From assembly GCF_003002095.1 (NCBI RefSeq), contig NZ_PVZC01000004.1:558001-622000 (forward strand): a stretch of 64,000 nucleotides of DNA, written 5' to 3'. Origin of the DNA: Allonocardiopsis opalescens (GTDB lineage Bacteria > Actinomycetota > Actinomycetes > Streptosporangiales > Streptosporangiaceae). The notes under the pieces were generated by a model, which saw only the letters and a list, made by a program, of their open reading frames with translations, made no database searches and was not told where the DNA came from. The position numbers and the translations under genes are program-made. Positions 50,084 to 59,326 of this stretch are shown here, one piece after another (within the stretch, counting starts at the first letter, position 1; the number at the start of each line of letters is the position of its first letter).

Positions 50084-51538
50084 TCAGCACTCGGTGTCGG
50101 CGGCGGGCAGGCGGCCGGTCACCAGGTAGCGGTCGATGTGCTCGATGGCGCATTCGTTGCCCATGCCGTACAGCACGTGGCCGGGGCCGTCGTGGTAGAC
50201 CGTGCGGCTGCCCGGCACCTGGTCGACGACGCGCTCGGTGCCGGCGAAGTCCAGCCAGGTGCCCGCGCCGAGCAGCGGCGGGACCTCGTCGGGCAGCGGC
50301 GCGGGCGGGTTGGACACCGGGGCGGGCCAGCCCGCGCAGGCGGTCGAGGCGTGCGCGATGAGCGGGAAGGACGCCCCGTTGTTCGGCGCGATCCGCTCGA
50401 TCCGCTCCACGGTCGCCGCCAGCTCCTCGTGGTCGTCGTAGTAGGGGTACTCCAGGCACTCGGTCAGCCCGGGCGTGCCGATCATCGGATACGGGTTGCC
50501 CTGCGGGCGGGCGAAGCCCGAGGCGTCGCCCTCGTCGACCGCCAGCCGCAGCGCCTCGCCCAGCGCGGGCCAGGCGGCGGGGCCCTGGATGGACTGCTCA
50601 AGAGCCTGTAGTTCCCGGCCGGTGAGGCTGACGTCGCGGGCGGGCGCGGGGATCGGCTCGATGTCGGCGGCGGCGACCAGGGCCCGCCATTCGGCTTCGG
50701 CGTCGCGGCCGTGCATCGCGCAGGACGCGTCGGCCGCGCACCAGTCGAAGAAGCGCTGCAGCGCCGACTCGTTGTCGCGTGCGATGGCGTCGAGTTCGGC
50801 CTCCCAGTCGCCGGTGCTGTGGTTGCCGGTGCCGTCCAGCACCATGGTGCGGATGCGGTCGGGGAACAGCCGCGCGTAGGCCTGGCCGAATATGCCGCCG
50901 TAAGAGGCGCCGTAGTAGTTCAGCCGCCGCTCGCCGAGCGCGCGCCGGATCGCCTCCATGTCGTGGGCGTGGCTCGCGGAGTCCATGTGGTCGAACAGCA
51001 CCGGGTCCCTGTCGCGGCACGCGGCCGCCCGCTCCCGGTTCTCGGCGGCCAGCCGGTCCAGGCCCGCCTGGTCGGCCGGGTACGCCGGCGTGCGCGGCAG
51101 CACCAGCTCGTACATGTCGCACGGCAGCTCGTCGCTGAGGCCCGGGTAGCCGCGGGTGTCCCAGGTGACGAGGTCCATGTGCTCGCGCAGCCCGCTCATC
51201 GGCTCGGCGAAGTAGTCGCGCAGGTAGGTGATCCCGGAGGCGCCGGGTCCGCCCGGGTTGATGAGCACGGAGCCCTCGGCGCCGCCGGGGCCGGTGGCGG
51301 GCAGCCGCGCCAGCATCAGGGTGATGTGCCGTCCGCGGGGCCGCTCGGGGTCGACGGGCACCCGCAGCTCGGCGCACTCCATGCCGGTGCCGGCATCGCC
51401 GTCGGGACACGCGCCCCAGTCGAGCCGCCCGCCCCCGGACGCCTGCGGTTCGGCCGCTGACGCGGCCGCGAGCGAGAACGGCAGCAGCGCCGCGGCGAGC
51501 ATTCCCGCCGCGGCGGCCCGTTCGAGTGTTCGGCGCAC
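50084..51538 (-). CDS. Secreted alpha/beta hydrolase (tripeptidyl aminopeptidase-like)
   Basis: 484 residues with a Sec signal (RRTLERAAAAGMLAAALLPF, cleavage likely after ASAAE or so). SVLINPGGPGASGITYL, the elbow LNYYGASYGGIFGQAYARLFP with nucleophile Ser, and the C-terminal HDGPGHVLYGMGNECAI with the catalytic His and the family's late Cys residues. These match actinomycete proteases of the SlpD/tripeptidyl aminopeptidase group. GTG 51538 follows GGAGGAG. Exported to the medium or wall. Confidence 0.9.
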   Translation of the reverse strand: MRRTLERAAAAGMLAAALLPFSLAAASAAEPQASGGGRLDWGACPDGDAGTGMECAELRVPVDPERPRGRHITLMLARLPATGPGGAEGSVLINPGGPGASGITYLRDYFAEPMSGLREHMDLVTWDTRGYPGLSDELPCDMYELVLPRTPAYPADQAGLDRLAAENRERAAACRDRDPVLFDHMDSASHAHDMEAIRRALGERRLNYYGASYGGIFGQAYARLFPDRIRTMVLDGTGNHSTGDWEAELDAIARDNESALQRFFDWCAADASCAMHGRDAEAEWRALVAAADIEPIPAPARDVSLTGRELQALEQSIQGPAAWPALGEALRLAVDEGDASGFARPQGNPYPMIGTPGLTECLEYPYYDDHEELAATVERIERIAPNNGASFPLIAHASTACAGWPAPVSNPPAPLPDEVPPLLGAGTWLDFAGTERVVDQVPGSRTVYHDGPGHVLYGMGNECAIEHIDRYLVTGRLPAADTEC

Positions 51539-51749
51539 TGGCTCCTCCAAACTGGCCTGATCGGCCGGATGGTCGTGGATCGCGTCCGCAAGGCTTCCGT
51601 GCGGCCGCCCCCTCGCGCGTCGGGCCGGGGCGTGGGATCGCGCCTCAGCCCCGGGCCGCACGCCGCGCTCCGAACCGGCCGGCCTCCGACCACGGGATGA
51701 CGTGCCCGGGTCGGAGGCGGCGGCGCGGACCGGCGGGTATCGTCAGCGC

Positions 51750-53009
51750 GTGGATGAGCGTGGGGCGGCGCCCGGCCCGGGCGATGACACCGACGACGGG
51801 CGGGCGGCGTTCCTGGCCCGGCCGCTGCGGCGGCGGGAGCTGATCGCGCTGGACGCGCTCGCCGCCCTCGCGTACCCGGTGGTGCTGCTGGCCTACCCGT
51901 TCAGCCAGGACCTGGCGGCCCGCTCGTGGGGCGAGCTGCCGCTGTGGGCGGTGTGGCCCCTGGTGGCCGCCACCGCGGCGCCGCTCGCGGTGCGGCGGCT
52001 TTGGCCGCTGCCCGTGCTGGGCGCGGTGCTGGCGGCGACGGCGGTGTCCGTCGCGCTGCTGGGCGTGCGCGAGCCCTTCCTCGCGGTCGCGTTCGCGCTC
52101 TACCCGGTGGCGCTGTCGACCCCGCGCCGCCGCTGGGAGCCCAGTGTCGCGATCGCGGTCGGCTGCGTGGTGCTGGCCGCCACGATGACGACGATGGGCA
52201 GCCCGGTCGGCACGGGCGGCATCGGCATGGTGCTGATCGGGCTGGTGCTGATCGGCGGCTCCTGGACCATCGGCCGCGCGGTGCGCGAGCGGCGCGCCTA
52301 CGCGGAGCGCACGGCCGAGCGGCTGGCGGAGCGGCTGGCCGAGCGCGCCGTCACCGAGGAGCGGCTGCGCATCGCCCGCGAACTGCACGACGTGGTCGCC
52401 CACGGCATGAGCCTGGTGGCGGTGAAGGCGGGTGTGGCCCGGCACGTGCTGCGGGAGCGGCCCGAGGAGGCGGCCGACGCGCTCGGCGTCATCGAGACGG
52501 CCAGCCGCTCGGCGCTGACCGAGATGCGGCACATGCTGGGGGTGCTGCGCTCGGAGTCCGACGGGCCGGGGGGCGATCTGGCGCCCGCGCCGGGTCTGGA
52601 CGGCCTGCCGGAGCTGGCCGAGCGCGCCGCGCGGGCCGGGGTCCGGGTCGAGTTGGACGTGCGCGTGCCCGAGCTGCCCGAGGGCCTGCGGCTGGCGGTG
52701 TTCCGGATCGTGCAGGAGGCGGTGACCAACGCGGTCCGGCACGCCGCGCCCACCCGCTGCCGGGTCACCGTGGCGGCCCGCGCCGGGCAGGTGGCGGTGG
52801 ACGTGGCCGACGACGGCCCCGGCGGCCGGCCCTCGCGCGAGGCCCCGCCCGAGCGCGCGGCCGGACCCGGGCACGGCCTGATCGGGATGCGCGAGCGGGT
52901 CGCCGTGTACGGCGGCAGTTTCACGGCCGGGCCGCGCTCCGGCGGCGGCTTCGCGGTATCGGCCCGGCTGCCCTACCAGGCGGCGGCCGTCGGCGGGGCG
53001 GCGCGGTGA
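51750..53009 (+). CDS. Sensor histidine kinase (HisKA_3, NarL-type partner)
   Basis: 419 residues. Residues 30-170 form about five to six membrane helices with no large outside loop; a short coiled coil (ERLAERLAERAVTEERLRI) leads to RIARELHDVVAHGMSLVAVKAG with the phospho-His, and the ATPase has EAVTNAVRHA and GHGLIGMRERV. An intramembrane-sensing type often linked to membrane stress. It overlaps the response regulator by 4 bases. Confidence 0.92.
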   Translation: MDERGAAPGPGDDTDDGRAAFLARPLRRRELIALDALAALAYPVVLLAYPFSQDLAARSWGELPLWAVWPLVAATAAPLAVRRLWPLPVLGAVLAATAVSVALLGVREPFLAVAFALYPVALSTPRRRWEPSVAIAVGCVVLAATMTTMGSPVGTGGIGMVLIGLVLIGGSWTIGRAVRERRAYAERTAERLAERLAERAVTEERLRIARELHDVVAHGMSLVAVKAGVARHVLRERPEEAADALGVIETASRSALTEMRHMLGVLRSESDGPGGDLAPAPGLDGLPELAERAARAGVRVELDVRVPELPEGLRLAVFRIVQEAVTNAVRHAAPTRCRVTVAARAGQVAVDVADDGPGGRPSREAPPERAAGPGHGLIGMRERVAVYGGSFTAGPRSGGGFAVSARLPYQAAAVGGAAR

Positions 53010-53680
53010 GCGGCGAACCGGTGCGGGTGCTGGTCGCCGACGACCAGGCGCTGCTGCGCGGCAGTTTCCGGGTGCTGCTGGAGACCGCCCCGGGGCTCTC
53101 GGTCGTCGGCGAGGCGGGCGACGGCGCCGAGGCCGCCGAGCTGGCCGCCGCCGAGCAGCCCGACGTGGTGCTGATGGACGTGCGGATGCCGGTGCTTGAC
53201 GGGATCGAGGCGACCCGCCGCATCTGCGGCTCGCCGCGCACCCCGCACGTGCGGGTGCTGATGCTCACCACCTTCGACCTGGACGAATACGTCTACGCAG
53301 CGCTGCGGGCCGGCGCCAGCGGCTTCCTGCTCAAGGACGTGCCGCCCGCCGACCTGCTCGCCGCGGTGCGGGTGGTCGCGGCGGGCGACGCGCTGCTGGC
53401 GCCGTCGGTCACCCGGCGGCTGATCGCGGAGTTCGCACGCGGCCCGGCCCCGGCGCCGCCCGCCCGGGGCCTGGAGGGGGTCACCGCGCGCGAGCGCGAG
53501 GTGCTGGTGCTGATCGCACGCGGCCTGTCCAACGGCGAGATCGCCGACCGGCTACGGCTGAGCATGGCGACGGTCAAGACCCACGTGGGCCACCTGCTCA
53601 CCAAACTCGACGCCCGCGATCGCGCGCAGCTGGTGATCCACGCCTACGAGTCGGGCCTGGTCGCGGTGGCGCGGCCGTAG
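53006..53680 (+). CDS. NarL/LuxR family response regulator
   Basis: 224 residues. Receiver domain with acidic pocket VADDQ, phospho-acceptor Asp58 in VVLMDVRMPV, switch Thr in MLTTFD and LLKDVPP; C-terminal LuxR HTH (VTAREREVLVLIARGLSNGEIADRLRLSMATVKTHVGHLLTKLDARDR). GTG 53006 overlaps the kinase stop. Forms a two-component system with it; its target may be the PadR-ABC genes downstream or elsewhere. Confidence 0.94.
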   Translation: MSGEPVRVLVADDQALLRGSFRVLLETAPGLSVVGEAGDGAEAAELAAAEQPDVVLMDVRMPVLDGIEATRRICGSPRTPHVRVLMLTTFDLDEYVYAALRAGASGFLLKDVPPADLLAAVRVVAAGDALLAPSVTRRLIAEFARGPAPAPPARGLEGVTAREREVLVLIARGLSNGEIADRLRLSMATVKTHVGHLLTKLDARDRAQLVIHAYESGLVAVARP

Positions 53681-53779
53681 GGTGTCTTCGCCTGGCGGCC
53701 CCGGCGGCCCGGATAACCTGTGCGGCACTGACGCGACCGGTCACGCGCTCGGCCAGGACGAACGGATCAGAGGTCTTCG

Positions 53780-54358
53780 ATGTCGATGTCGGCGACGCGG
53801 CTGCTGGTGCTGGGCGTGGTGCAGCGCCACGGGCAGGCGCACGGCTATCTCGTCGGCGTCGAGCTGCACTCCTGGCACGCCCACGAGTGGGCCAACGTCA
53901 AGTGGGGCTCGATCTACCACGCCCTGCGCAAGATGACCGCCGAGGGCCTGCTCACCGCCGTCGAGCGCCCGGACGAGGGCGGGCGCACCGACTACACCCT
54001 GACCGACCGCGGCCGCGACGAGTACGCCCGGATGCTCAAGGACGCGCTCCGCCAGCCGGCGCACCGCCTCGACCTGCTCTCGGCCGGCCTCGCCCTGCTC
54101 CCCTCCCTGCGCAGGGACGAGGCCGTCGCCCTGTTCAAGGAACGCCTGCGGCTGCTGGAGGCCGAACGGGCCCGCATGGACGAACTGGCCGCGTCGTGGA
54201 CGGAACCGGCCCACATCAGAGAGCTCTACCTGCGCTGGGCCCGCTCGGCCGCCTCCGGCGCCGACTGGACCCGCGGCCTCATCGAGCGCCTGGAGAGCGG
54301 CGCCCTCACCATGGCGGGCGAGCGCCGGGACGGAACCGGCGGGACCGGGGCGGGCTGA
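53780..54358 (+). CDS. PadR family transcriptional regulator
   Basis: 192 residues. Winged helix LVLGVVQRHGQAHGYLVGVEL, WGSIYHALRKMTAEGLLTAVERP and the RTDYTLTDRGRDEY wing, followed by the dimerisation coil AVALFKERLRLLEAERARMDELAAS. It precedes a DrrA/DrrB-type exporter, as many PadR genes do, and probably represses it. A 284-bp gap follows, AT-richer near 54375-54440, with no further gene. Confidence 0.92.
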   Translation: MSMSATRLLVLGVVQRHGQAHGYLVGVELHSWHAHEWANVKWGSIYHALRKMTAEGLLTAVERPDEGGRTDYTLTDRGRDEYARMLKDALRQPAHRLDLLSAGLALLPSLRRDEAVALFKERLRLLEAERARMDELAASWTEPAHIRELYLRWARSAASGADWTRGLIERLESGALTMAGERRDGTGGTGAG

Positions 54359-54642
54359 GGGGCGGTTCGGGGGTATTCAAGTTTGCATAGTTGGGGGGCG
54401 GTGGGTCATACTCGGGCGGGGCTCAAATTTTAGTAAGCGCCGCTCCGGTCGAGGTGCCGGACGTTCTGGCGCTCGTGGAGCCGCTCGGTAGAAGCCGGAC
54501 AGTACCTGACCTACATCCTGGTTACCTTCGGGACGAACCAGCGGTTGACCTGTGTCAAGACGGGTCGCCGACATCCGCCGGGGACGGCCACGGGGCCGCC
54601 GTCCCCGCCCAGCCCAGCACGATGCCCAAGAGGAGTCGCAGC

Positions 54643-55623
54643 ATGATCCATACCAAGGGTCTGACCCGGACCTTCCGGGTCAAGGGGGAGACCGTGGAGG
54701 CCGTGCGCGGCGTCGACATCGACGTCGAGCGCGGCGAACTCGTCGCCTTCCTCGGCCCCAACGGAGCCGGCAAGTCCACCAGCCTGCGGATGCTGACCAC
54801 CCTGCTGCCGCCCACGTCCGGCACGGCCACCGTGGTCGGGCGCGATGTGGTCGCCGATCCGGCCGGGGTGCGCCGCCGGATCGGCTACATCGGCCAGGGC
54901 AACGGCGCCGGGCACAGCCAGCGGGTCCGCGACGAGCTGATCTGCCAGGGGCGCAGCTACGGCATGGACCGCACGGCCTGCCACGCCCGCGCCGACGAAC
55001 TGCTGGACTCCCTGGATCTGCGCTCGCTGGCCAAGCGCACGGTGTCCAACCTCTCCGGCGGGCAGCGCCGCCGCCTGGACATCGCCCTGGGCCTGATGCA
55101 CCACCCCGAACTGCTCTTCCTGGACGAGCCGTCCACCGGGATGGACCCGCAGAACCGCGCCAACCTGTGGGAGCACATCCAGCAGGTGCGCGAGAACTAC
55201 GGCACCACGATCTTCCTGACCACCCACTACCTGGAGGAGGCCGACACGATGGCCGAGCGGGTCATGGTCATCGACCACGGCCGGGTCATCGCCGACGACA
55301 CCTCGGCCCGGCTCAAGGACGACCTGGCCGGCGACCTGATCACCATCACCGTCCAGGACGGCGAGGAGGCGGCCCAGGCGGCGCAGACCGCCGAGCGGAT
55401 CGCCTCGCCGCACGATGTCACCGTCGAGGGCACCGCCGTGCGGCTGCGGGTGACCCGCGGCGAGGCGGTGCTGCCGGAGTACCTGCGGGCGCTGGACGCC
55501 GGCGGGCTCAAGGCGCTGACCGCGGAGGTCAGGCGGCCCACCCTGGACGACGTCTTCCTCGCGCTCACCGGGCGCAGCCTGCGCGAGAGCGGCACGGCCG
55601 AGCAGGACGGGGGGAAGGCGTGA
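54643..55623 (+). CDS. DrrA-type ABC transporter ATPase
   Basis: 326 residues. Walker A LGPNGAGKSTSLRML, signature LSGGQRRRLDIALGL, Walker B LLFLDEPSTGMD, switch His TTHYLEEAD and a DrrA-type C-terminal extension ending RPTLDDVFLALTGRSL. It powers export of hydrophobic drugs with the permease. ATG 54643 comes 8 bases after AGAGGAG. The open frame upstream is not conserved. Overlaps the permease by 4 bases. Confidence 0.94.
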   Translation: MIHTKGLTRTFRVKGETVEAVRGVDIDVERGELVAFLGPNGAGKSTSLRMLTTLLPPTSGTATVVGRDVVADPAGVRRRIGYIGQGNGAGHSQRVRDELICQGRSYGMDRTACHARADELLDSLDLRSLAKRTVSNLSGGQRRRLDIALGLMHHPELLFLDEPSTGMDPQNRANLWEHIQQVRENYGTTIFLTTHYLEEADTMAERVMVIDHGRVIADDTSARLKDDLAGDLITITVQDGEEAAQAAQTAERIASPHDVTVEGTAVRLRVTRGEAVLPEYLRALDAGGLKALTAEVRRPTLDDVFLALTGRSLRESGTAEQDGGKA

Positions 55624-56444
55624 CCGCGACGGTCCTCGACCCGGCTCCCACCCCCTCCGCCACCCCAGGAAAGGCCGCGATGAAACTCGTCACCGACACC
55701 GGGATCGTCTTCGTCCGCGAGATGCGCCCGGTCATCCGAGACCCCTTCTCGCTCATCTTCAGCCTGGGCCAGCCGCTGGTCTTCCTCGCCCTGTTCGGAC
55801 CGCTGCTCACCGGCGTACCGGGCATGGAGCAGGCGGCGGGCGGCTCGGTCTGGCAGTGGTTCGTGCCCGGCATCCTGATCATGATCGGCCTGTTCGGCAC
55901 CTCCATGTCCGGCGCGAACCTGCTGTGGGAGATGCAGACCGGCGCGCACGAGCGCCTGCTGGTCACCCCGCTCAACCGGGCCGCCCTCCTGGTCGGCCGG
56001 GCGCTGAAGGAGATCGCGCCGCTGGTCGTGCAGGCGGCGATCATCGTGGTGTGCGTGATGCCTTTCGGCTTCCGGCTCTACCCGCTGGGAGCGCTGGCCG
56101 GGATGCTGCTGCTGGCCGTGTTCGGCGTCGGGATCGGCGCGCTGTCCTACGCGCTGGCGATCGCGGCCAAGAACCGCGAATGGCTGTTCTACGGCGTGCA
56201 GCAGACGCTGCTGTTCCCGCTGCTGATCCTGTCCGGGATGATGCTGCCGCTGGAGTCGGGGCCCGGCTGGCTGCGGGCGCTGTCGAACTTCAACCCGCTC
56301 ACCTACATCGTCGACGCCGAGCGAGCGCTGTTCGCCGGCGACTTCTCCCAGCCCAGCGTCTGGCAGGGCGCCCTGGCGGCGGCCGTGCTGGCCGCGGTCG
56401 GGCTGGCGGTGGGCATCCGCTCGATGCGCGGCTCCTCGGGCTGA
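55620..56444 (+). CDS. DrrB-type ABC-2 permease
   Basis: 274 residues with six membrane helices and the ABC-2 layout: VREMRPVIRDPFSLIFSLGQPL, FVPGILIMIGLFGTSMSGANLLWEMQTGAHERLLVTPL and the late LILSGMMLPLESGPGWLRALSNFNPLTYIVDAER motif. Partner of the ATPase just upstream. GTG 55620 overlaps its stop. Substrate unknown. Confidence 0.93.
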   Translation: MTATVLDPAPTPSATPGKAAMKLVTDTGIVFVREMRPVIRDPFSLIFSLGQPLVFLALFGPLLTGVPGMEQAAGGSVWQWFVPGILIMIGLFGTSMSGANLLWEMQTGAHERLLVTPLNRAALLVGRALKEIAPLVVQAAIIVVCVMPFGFRLYPLGALAGMLLLAVFGVGIGALSYALAIAAKNREWLFYGVQQTLLFPLLILSGMMLPLESGPGWLRALSNFNPLTYIVDAERALFAGDFSQPSVWQGALAAAVLAAVGLAVGIRSMRGSSG

Positions 56445-56455
56445 GGCGCCGGCCG

Positions 56456-56482
56456 CCCCGCCGGGCGATCCGCCCGGCGGGG
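56456..56482 (+). terminator. Terminator after the ABC exporter operon
   Basis: CCCCGCCGGGCG and CGCCCGGCGGGG form a perfect 12-bp stem around a 3-base loop, 11 bases after the permease stop. No T-run follows. Confidence 0.7.
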
Positions 56483-56517
56483 CCGGCCCGTGCCGCGCGG
56501 GCCGGCCGCGCGGGCCG

Positions 56518-56523
56518 TATACT
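56518..56523 (+). promoter_or_regulatory. -10 box of the MFS leader transcript
   Basis: TATACT is a near-perfect -10 box. Transcription would begin at about 56530, exactly where the ATG of the five-codon leader lies, so the leader would be translated without an untranslated region. No clear -35 box. Confidence 0.5.
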
Positions 56524-56529
56524 CCGGAC

Positions 56530-56547
56530 ATGACCTGGCGACATTGA
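56530..56547 (+). CDS. Five-codon leader peptide MTWRH before the MFS gene
   Basis: ATG ACC TGG CGA CAT TGA starts 7 bases after the TATACT box. The stop is 11 bases before an RNA arm that can pair with the ribosome site of the MFS gene. A short, leaderless peptide ORF in front of a drug exporter is typical of ribosome-controlled attenuators. Confidence 0.5.
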   Translation: MTWRH

Positions 56548-56557
56548 TCCAGCACCC

Positions 56558-56638
56558 GAGGTCGCTCCGCTGACGGCGGACGAGGACCCCCGGGGCCACC
56601 GCGCCCCCCGAGTCCTGTCCGAACGGCGGAAAGACCTC
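56558..56638 (+). promoter_or_regulatory. Attenuator that can hide the MFS ribosome site
   Basis: GAGGTC (56558-56563) can pair with GACCTC (56633-56638) just before the ATG at 56640, and the adjoining TCCGC (56566-56570) with GCGGA (56626-56630) in the ribosome site. The same TCCGC can instead pair locally with GCGGA at 56576-56580. These are mutually exclusive structures that a ribosome on the leader could choose between. Confidence 0.55.
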
Positions 56639-56639
56639 A

Positions 56640-57896
56640 ATGAACCCTGCGAAGCTGCTGAATCCACGCGATCCGGGCGCGGCGAATCCGCGCGCCGCCC
56701 GCGTCGCTGCGGCGCTGTACGCCTACTGCGCCCTGGACGAACTCGTCCTGCTCTACCCCCTGTACGCGCTGCTGTTCGCCGACTCCGGACTGTCGGTGGC
56801 GCAGATCGCGTCGCTGTTCGCCATCTGGTCCGTCACCGGCCTCCTGCTGGAGGTGCCCTCCGGAGTGTGGGCCGACGCGGTGTCGCGCCGGCTGCTGCTG
56901 GTGCTCGGCCCGCTGCTCACCGCGGCCGGCTTCGCGCTGTGGCTGCTCTTCCCCTCCTATCCGGCCTTCGCGCTCGGCTTCGTGCTGTGGGGCGCGGGCG
57001 GCGCGCTGCAGTCCGGCGCGCTGGAGGCGCTGGTCTACGAGGAACTGGACCGGGTCGGCGCCGCCGACCGGTACGCCCGCGTCATGGGCCGGGCCCGGGC
57101 GGCCGGGATCGTCGCCGTGGCGGTGGCCACCGCCGCCGCCATCCCGGTGTACGCGGCGGGCGGCTTCGCCTGGGTGGGGGCGGCGAGCGTCGCGGCCTGC
57201 CTGCTGTGCTCGCTGGCCGCCGCGGCGCTGCCCGAGCACCGCGGCGGCCCCGCCGCACCGTACGGATCCGGCGGCGACGATGGCGCGGAGGAGGAGCGCG
57301 GCTACCTGGCCACCCTCCGCGACGGCCTGCGCGAGGTGCGCCGCGACCGCTCGGTGCGCGGCGCCGTGCTGCTGTCGGCGCTGGTCTACGGGGTGTGGGG
57401 CGCACTGGACGAGTTCGTCCCGCTGCTGGCCGCCGACACCGAGGTGCCGACCTCGATGGTGCCGGTGCTGATCCTGGTCATCTGGTGCGGTGTCACCGTC
57501 GGCGGCCTGCTGGCCGGGGCGGGTGAGCGGCTGACGGACCGGGGTCTGGCCGCGCTGCTGGCGGCGGGCGGCGCCGCGATGGCCGCCGGCGCCGTCAGCG
57601 GTTCGCCGCTGGGGATCCTCGGCGTCGCGGCGGCCTTCGGCGCCTTCCAGCTGGCCACGGTGGTTGCCGACGCGCGCCTCCAGGCCCGGATCACCGGGTC
57701 GAGCCGGGCGACCGTCACCTCGCTGGCCGGTCTGGGCACCGAGCTGACCACGCTGGCGGTGTACGCCGGCTACGGTGCCGCGTCCGCCGCCGCGGGCCAC
57801 GGCATGCTGTTCGCGGTGTTCGCGCTGGCGTACCCGCTGATGGCGGTGGTACTGGCCCGGGGGCGCCGCGCCCGCCGGGCCGCGCGGACGGGGTGA
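56640..57896 (+). CDS. MFS transporter
   Basis: 418 residues with 12 predicted membrane helices. The loop 2-3 motif appears as LEVPSGVWADAVSRRLLLVLG, a form of the MFS motif A. A long charged loop (GGDDGAEEERGYLATLRDGLREVRRDRSVRG) separates the halves. The attenuator in front suggests it exports a ribosome-targeting compound. ATG 56640 follows GGCGGAAAG. Confidence 0.9.
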   Translation: MNPAKLLNPRDPGAANPRAARVAAALYAYCALDELVLLYPLYALLFADSGLSVAQIASLFAIWSVTGLLLEVPSGVWADAVSRRLLLVLGPLLTAAGFALWLLFPSYPAFALGFVLWGAGGALQSGALEALVYEELDRVGAADRYARVMGRARAAGIVAVAVATAAAIPVYAAGGFAWVGAASVAACLLCSLAAAALPEHRGGPAAPYGSGGDDGAEEERGYLATLRDGLREVRRDRSVRGAVLLSALVYGVWGALDEFVPLLAADTEVPTSMVPVLILVIWCGVTVGGLLAGAGERLTDRGLAALLAAGGAAMAAGAVSGSPLGILGVAAAFGAFQLATVVADARLQARITGSSRATVTSLAGLGTELTTLAVYAGYGAASAAAGHGMLFAVFALAYPLMAVVLARGRRARRAARTG

Positions 57897-57900
57897 GCCC

Positions 57901-57932
57901 GCGGGGGGTCGGCGCCGTCGCCGGCCCCCCGC
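57901..57932. terminator. Terminator between convergent MFS and DUF11 genes
   Basis: GCGGGGGG (57901-57908) pairs with CCCCCCGC (57925-57932), with GGCG/CGCC extending the stem inside after a 2-base bulge on each side. It lies 4 bases after the MFS stop and 5 bases before the convergent DUF11 stop, so it can end both transcripts. Confidence 0.65.
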
Positions 57933-57937
57933 GAGGG

Positions 57938-59326
57938 TCAGGCGCGGTCGCCGGGCAGGTCCATCAGCCCGCCGTCGTAGCGGCGGACCAGGAAGCCCGT
58001 CGCGAGCAGTAGCGCGCCGGCCAGCGCGAGCCCGCCCACGGCCGAGCCGGTCACCGGCAGCGTCGGGCCGCCGCCGTAGCCCGGGTACTCGGGGTAGCCG
58101 GTCGGCTCGGGGCCGGGCGAGGGATCGTCGGTGGGCTCGTCCGTCGGCTCACCGGTCGGGGACGGCTCGTCCGTCGGCTCGTCGGTGGGCTCGGGATCCG
58201 GGTCCGGGCTGGGCTGAGGGCTCACGCTCGGGCTGGGCGACGGCTCCGGGCTCGGTGAAGGCTCCGGACTGGGACTCGGTGAGGGCTCAGGGCTCGGGCT
58301 GGGCTCCGGCGTGCCGTCGGTCTCGGTGGTGACGCACGAGACGTTGTTGCCGGTGTTCTCCTCGCGGCTGCCGGTGTACACCGTCGCGCAGTTGTCGATC
58401 TCGGTGCCCTCCGGAAGGTCGGGGTCGACCTGCACGGTGAAGCTGAAGGTGACGGTCTCCCCGGGCGCCAGCGTGCCCAGCGGGCAGGTGACCGTCAGGC
58501 CGCTGGGCGGGCACTCCTCGGGCAGCTCGGTGATCCTGGTGAGCTGCCCGTCCGTCGGGTCCTCCACCGTGACGTCCACCGCCTGCGAGGGCCCGTGGTC
58601 GGTGACGGCGATCGTGTACGTGATGGTCCCGTCCGGGCCGACCTCGGCCGGGCCGGTCTTGACGATCTCGACATCGGTCTCGGTGCGCGTCTGGCTGATC
58701 AACTGGGTGGACGCGCCCTGCGCGTCCTCGGCCTCGACCTCGGCGCGGTTGACCACATTGGTCCCGTCGGCCAGGTCGGGGCGGACGGTGACCGGGATGG
58801 TGAAGCTCACCGACCCGCCCGCCGGCACGGTCAGGCCGGCACCGCCGCAGGTGACGGTCTGACCGGCCGCCGAGCAGCCCGCGGGCAGCGCGCCCACGGT
58901 GAGGTCGGCGTCCACGGTGTCGGTCACGGTGACGCCCTCGGCGTCCTCGTCGCCGGAGTTGACCACCGTGACGGTGTAGACGGCGTCGGCGCCGATGATC
59001 AGCGGGTCGGGGGAGACGGATTTGGTGATCTCCAGGACGGGAGCGGGCGCCGCGGCCATCGCCACAGTGCCGTCGCCACTCCGGGGCCACTGGGCGGGCA
59101 GGGCGAGGAGCGCCCCCGTGGCGGCCGCGTGGCGGAGCGCCTGGCCCTGTCCGGCGCTCGCGCCCGCCGCCTCCGCCGCCGCTTCGGGCGGCGCGGCGTC
59201 GGCGCCGCGCGACAGCGGGGCGGCGGTCGCCACCCCCACCACCGCCGCCGCGCCGGCCAGCGCGGAGACCGTCACCAACCGGATCGTGTTTCCCCTGGTG
59301 AATCGCCAGGCCGGCCTGTCGCCCAT
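57938..59326 (-). CDS. Cell-wall-anchored DUF11 repeat protein with LPVTG sorting motif
   Basis: 462 residues. N-terminal signal helix (IRLVTVSALAGAAAVVGVATA), two DUF11 beta domains at about 98-210 and 215-335 (LEITKSVSPDPLIIGADAVY, VEIVKTGPAEVGPDGTITYT), a Pro/Ser/Glu/Asp/Thr spacer of roughly 85 residues, then LPVTG, a hydrophobic helix (GGLALAGALLLATGFLV) and RRYDGG. This is a sortase substrate on the cell surface. No sortase gene is nearby. The tail after the positive charges (LMDLPGDRA) is slightly long. Confidence 0.88.
   Translation of the reverse strand: MGDRPAWRFTRGNTIRLVTVSALAGAAAVVGVATAAPLSRGADAAPPEAAAEAAGASAGQGQALRHAAATGALLALPAQWPRSGDGTVAMAAAPAPVLEITKSVSPDPLIIGADAVYTVTVVNSGDEDAEGVTVTDTVDADLTVGALPAGCSAAGQTVTCGGAGLTVPAGGSVSFTIPVTVRPDLADGTNVVNRAEVEAEDAQGASTQLISQTRTETDVEIVKTGPAEVGPDGTITYTIAVTDHGPSQAVDVTVEDPTDGQLTRITELPEECPPSGLTVTCPLGTLAPGETVTFSFTVQVDPDLPEGTEIDNCATVYTGSREENTGNNVSCVTTETDGTPEPSPSPEPSPSPSPEPSPSPEPSPSPSVSPQPSPDPDPEPTDEPTDEPSPTGEPTDEPTDDPSPGPEPTGYPEYPGYGGGPTLPVTGSAVGGLALAGALLLATGFLVRRYDGGLMDLPGDRA

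Noticed and set aside
58130-58330. Short repeats that look like an array
   Set aside because: They encode the Pro/Ser/Glu spacer of the surface protein; no spacers or cas genes, so not CRISPR.
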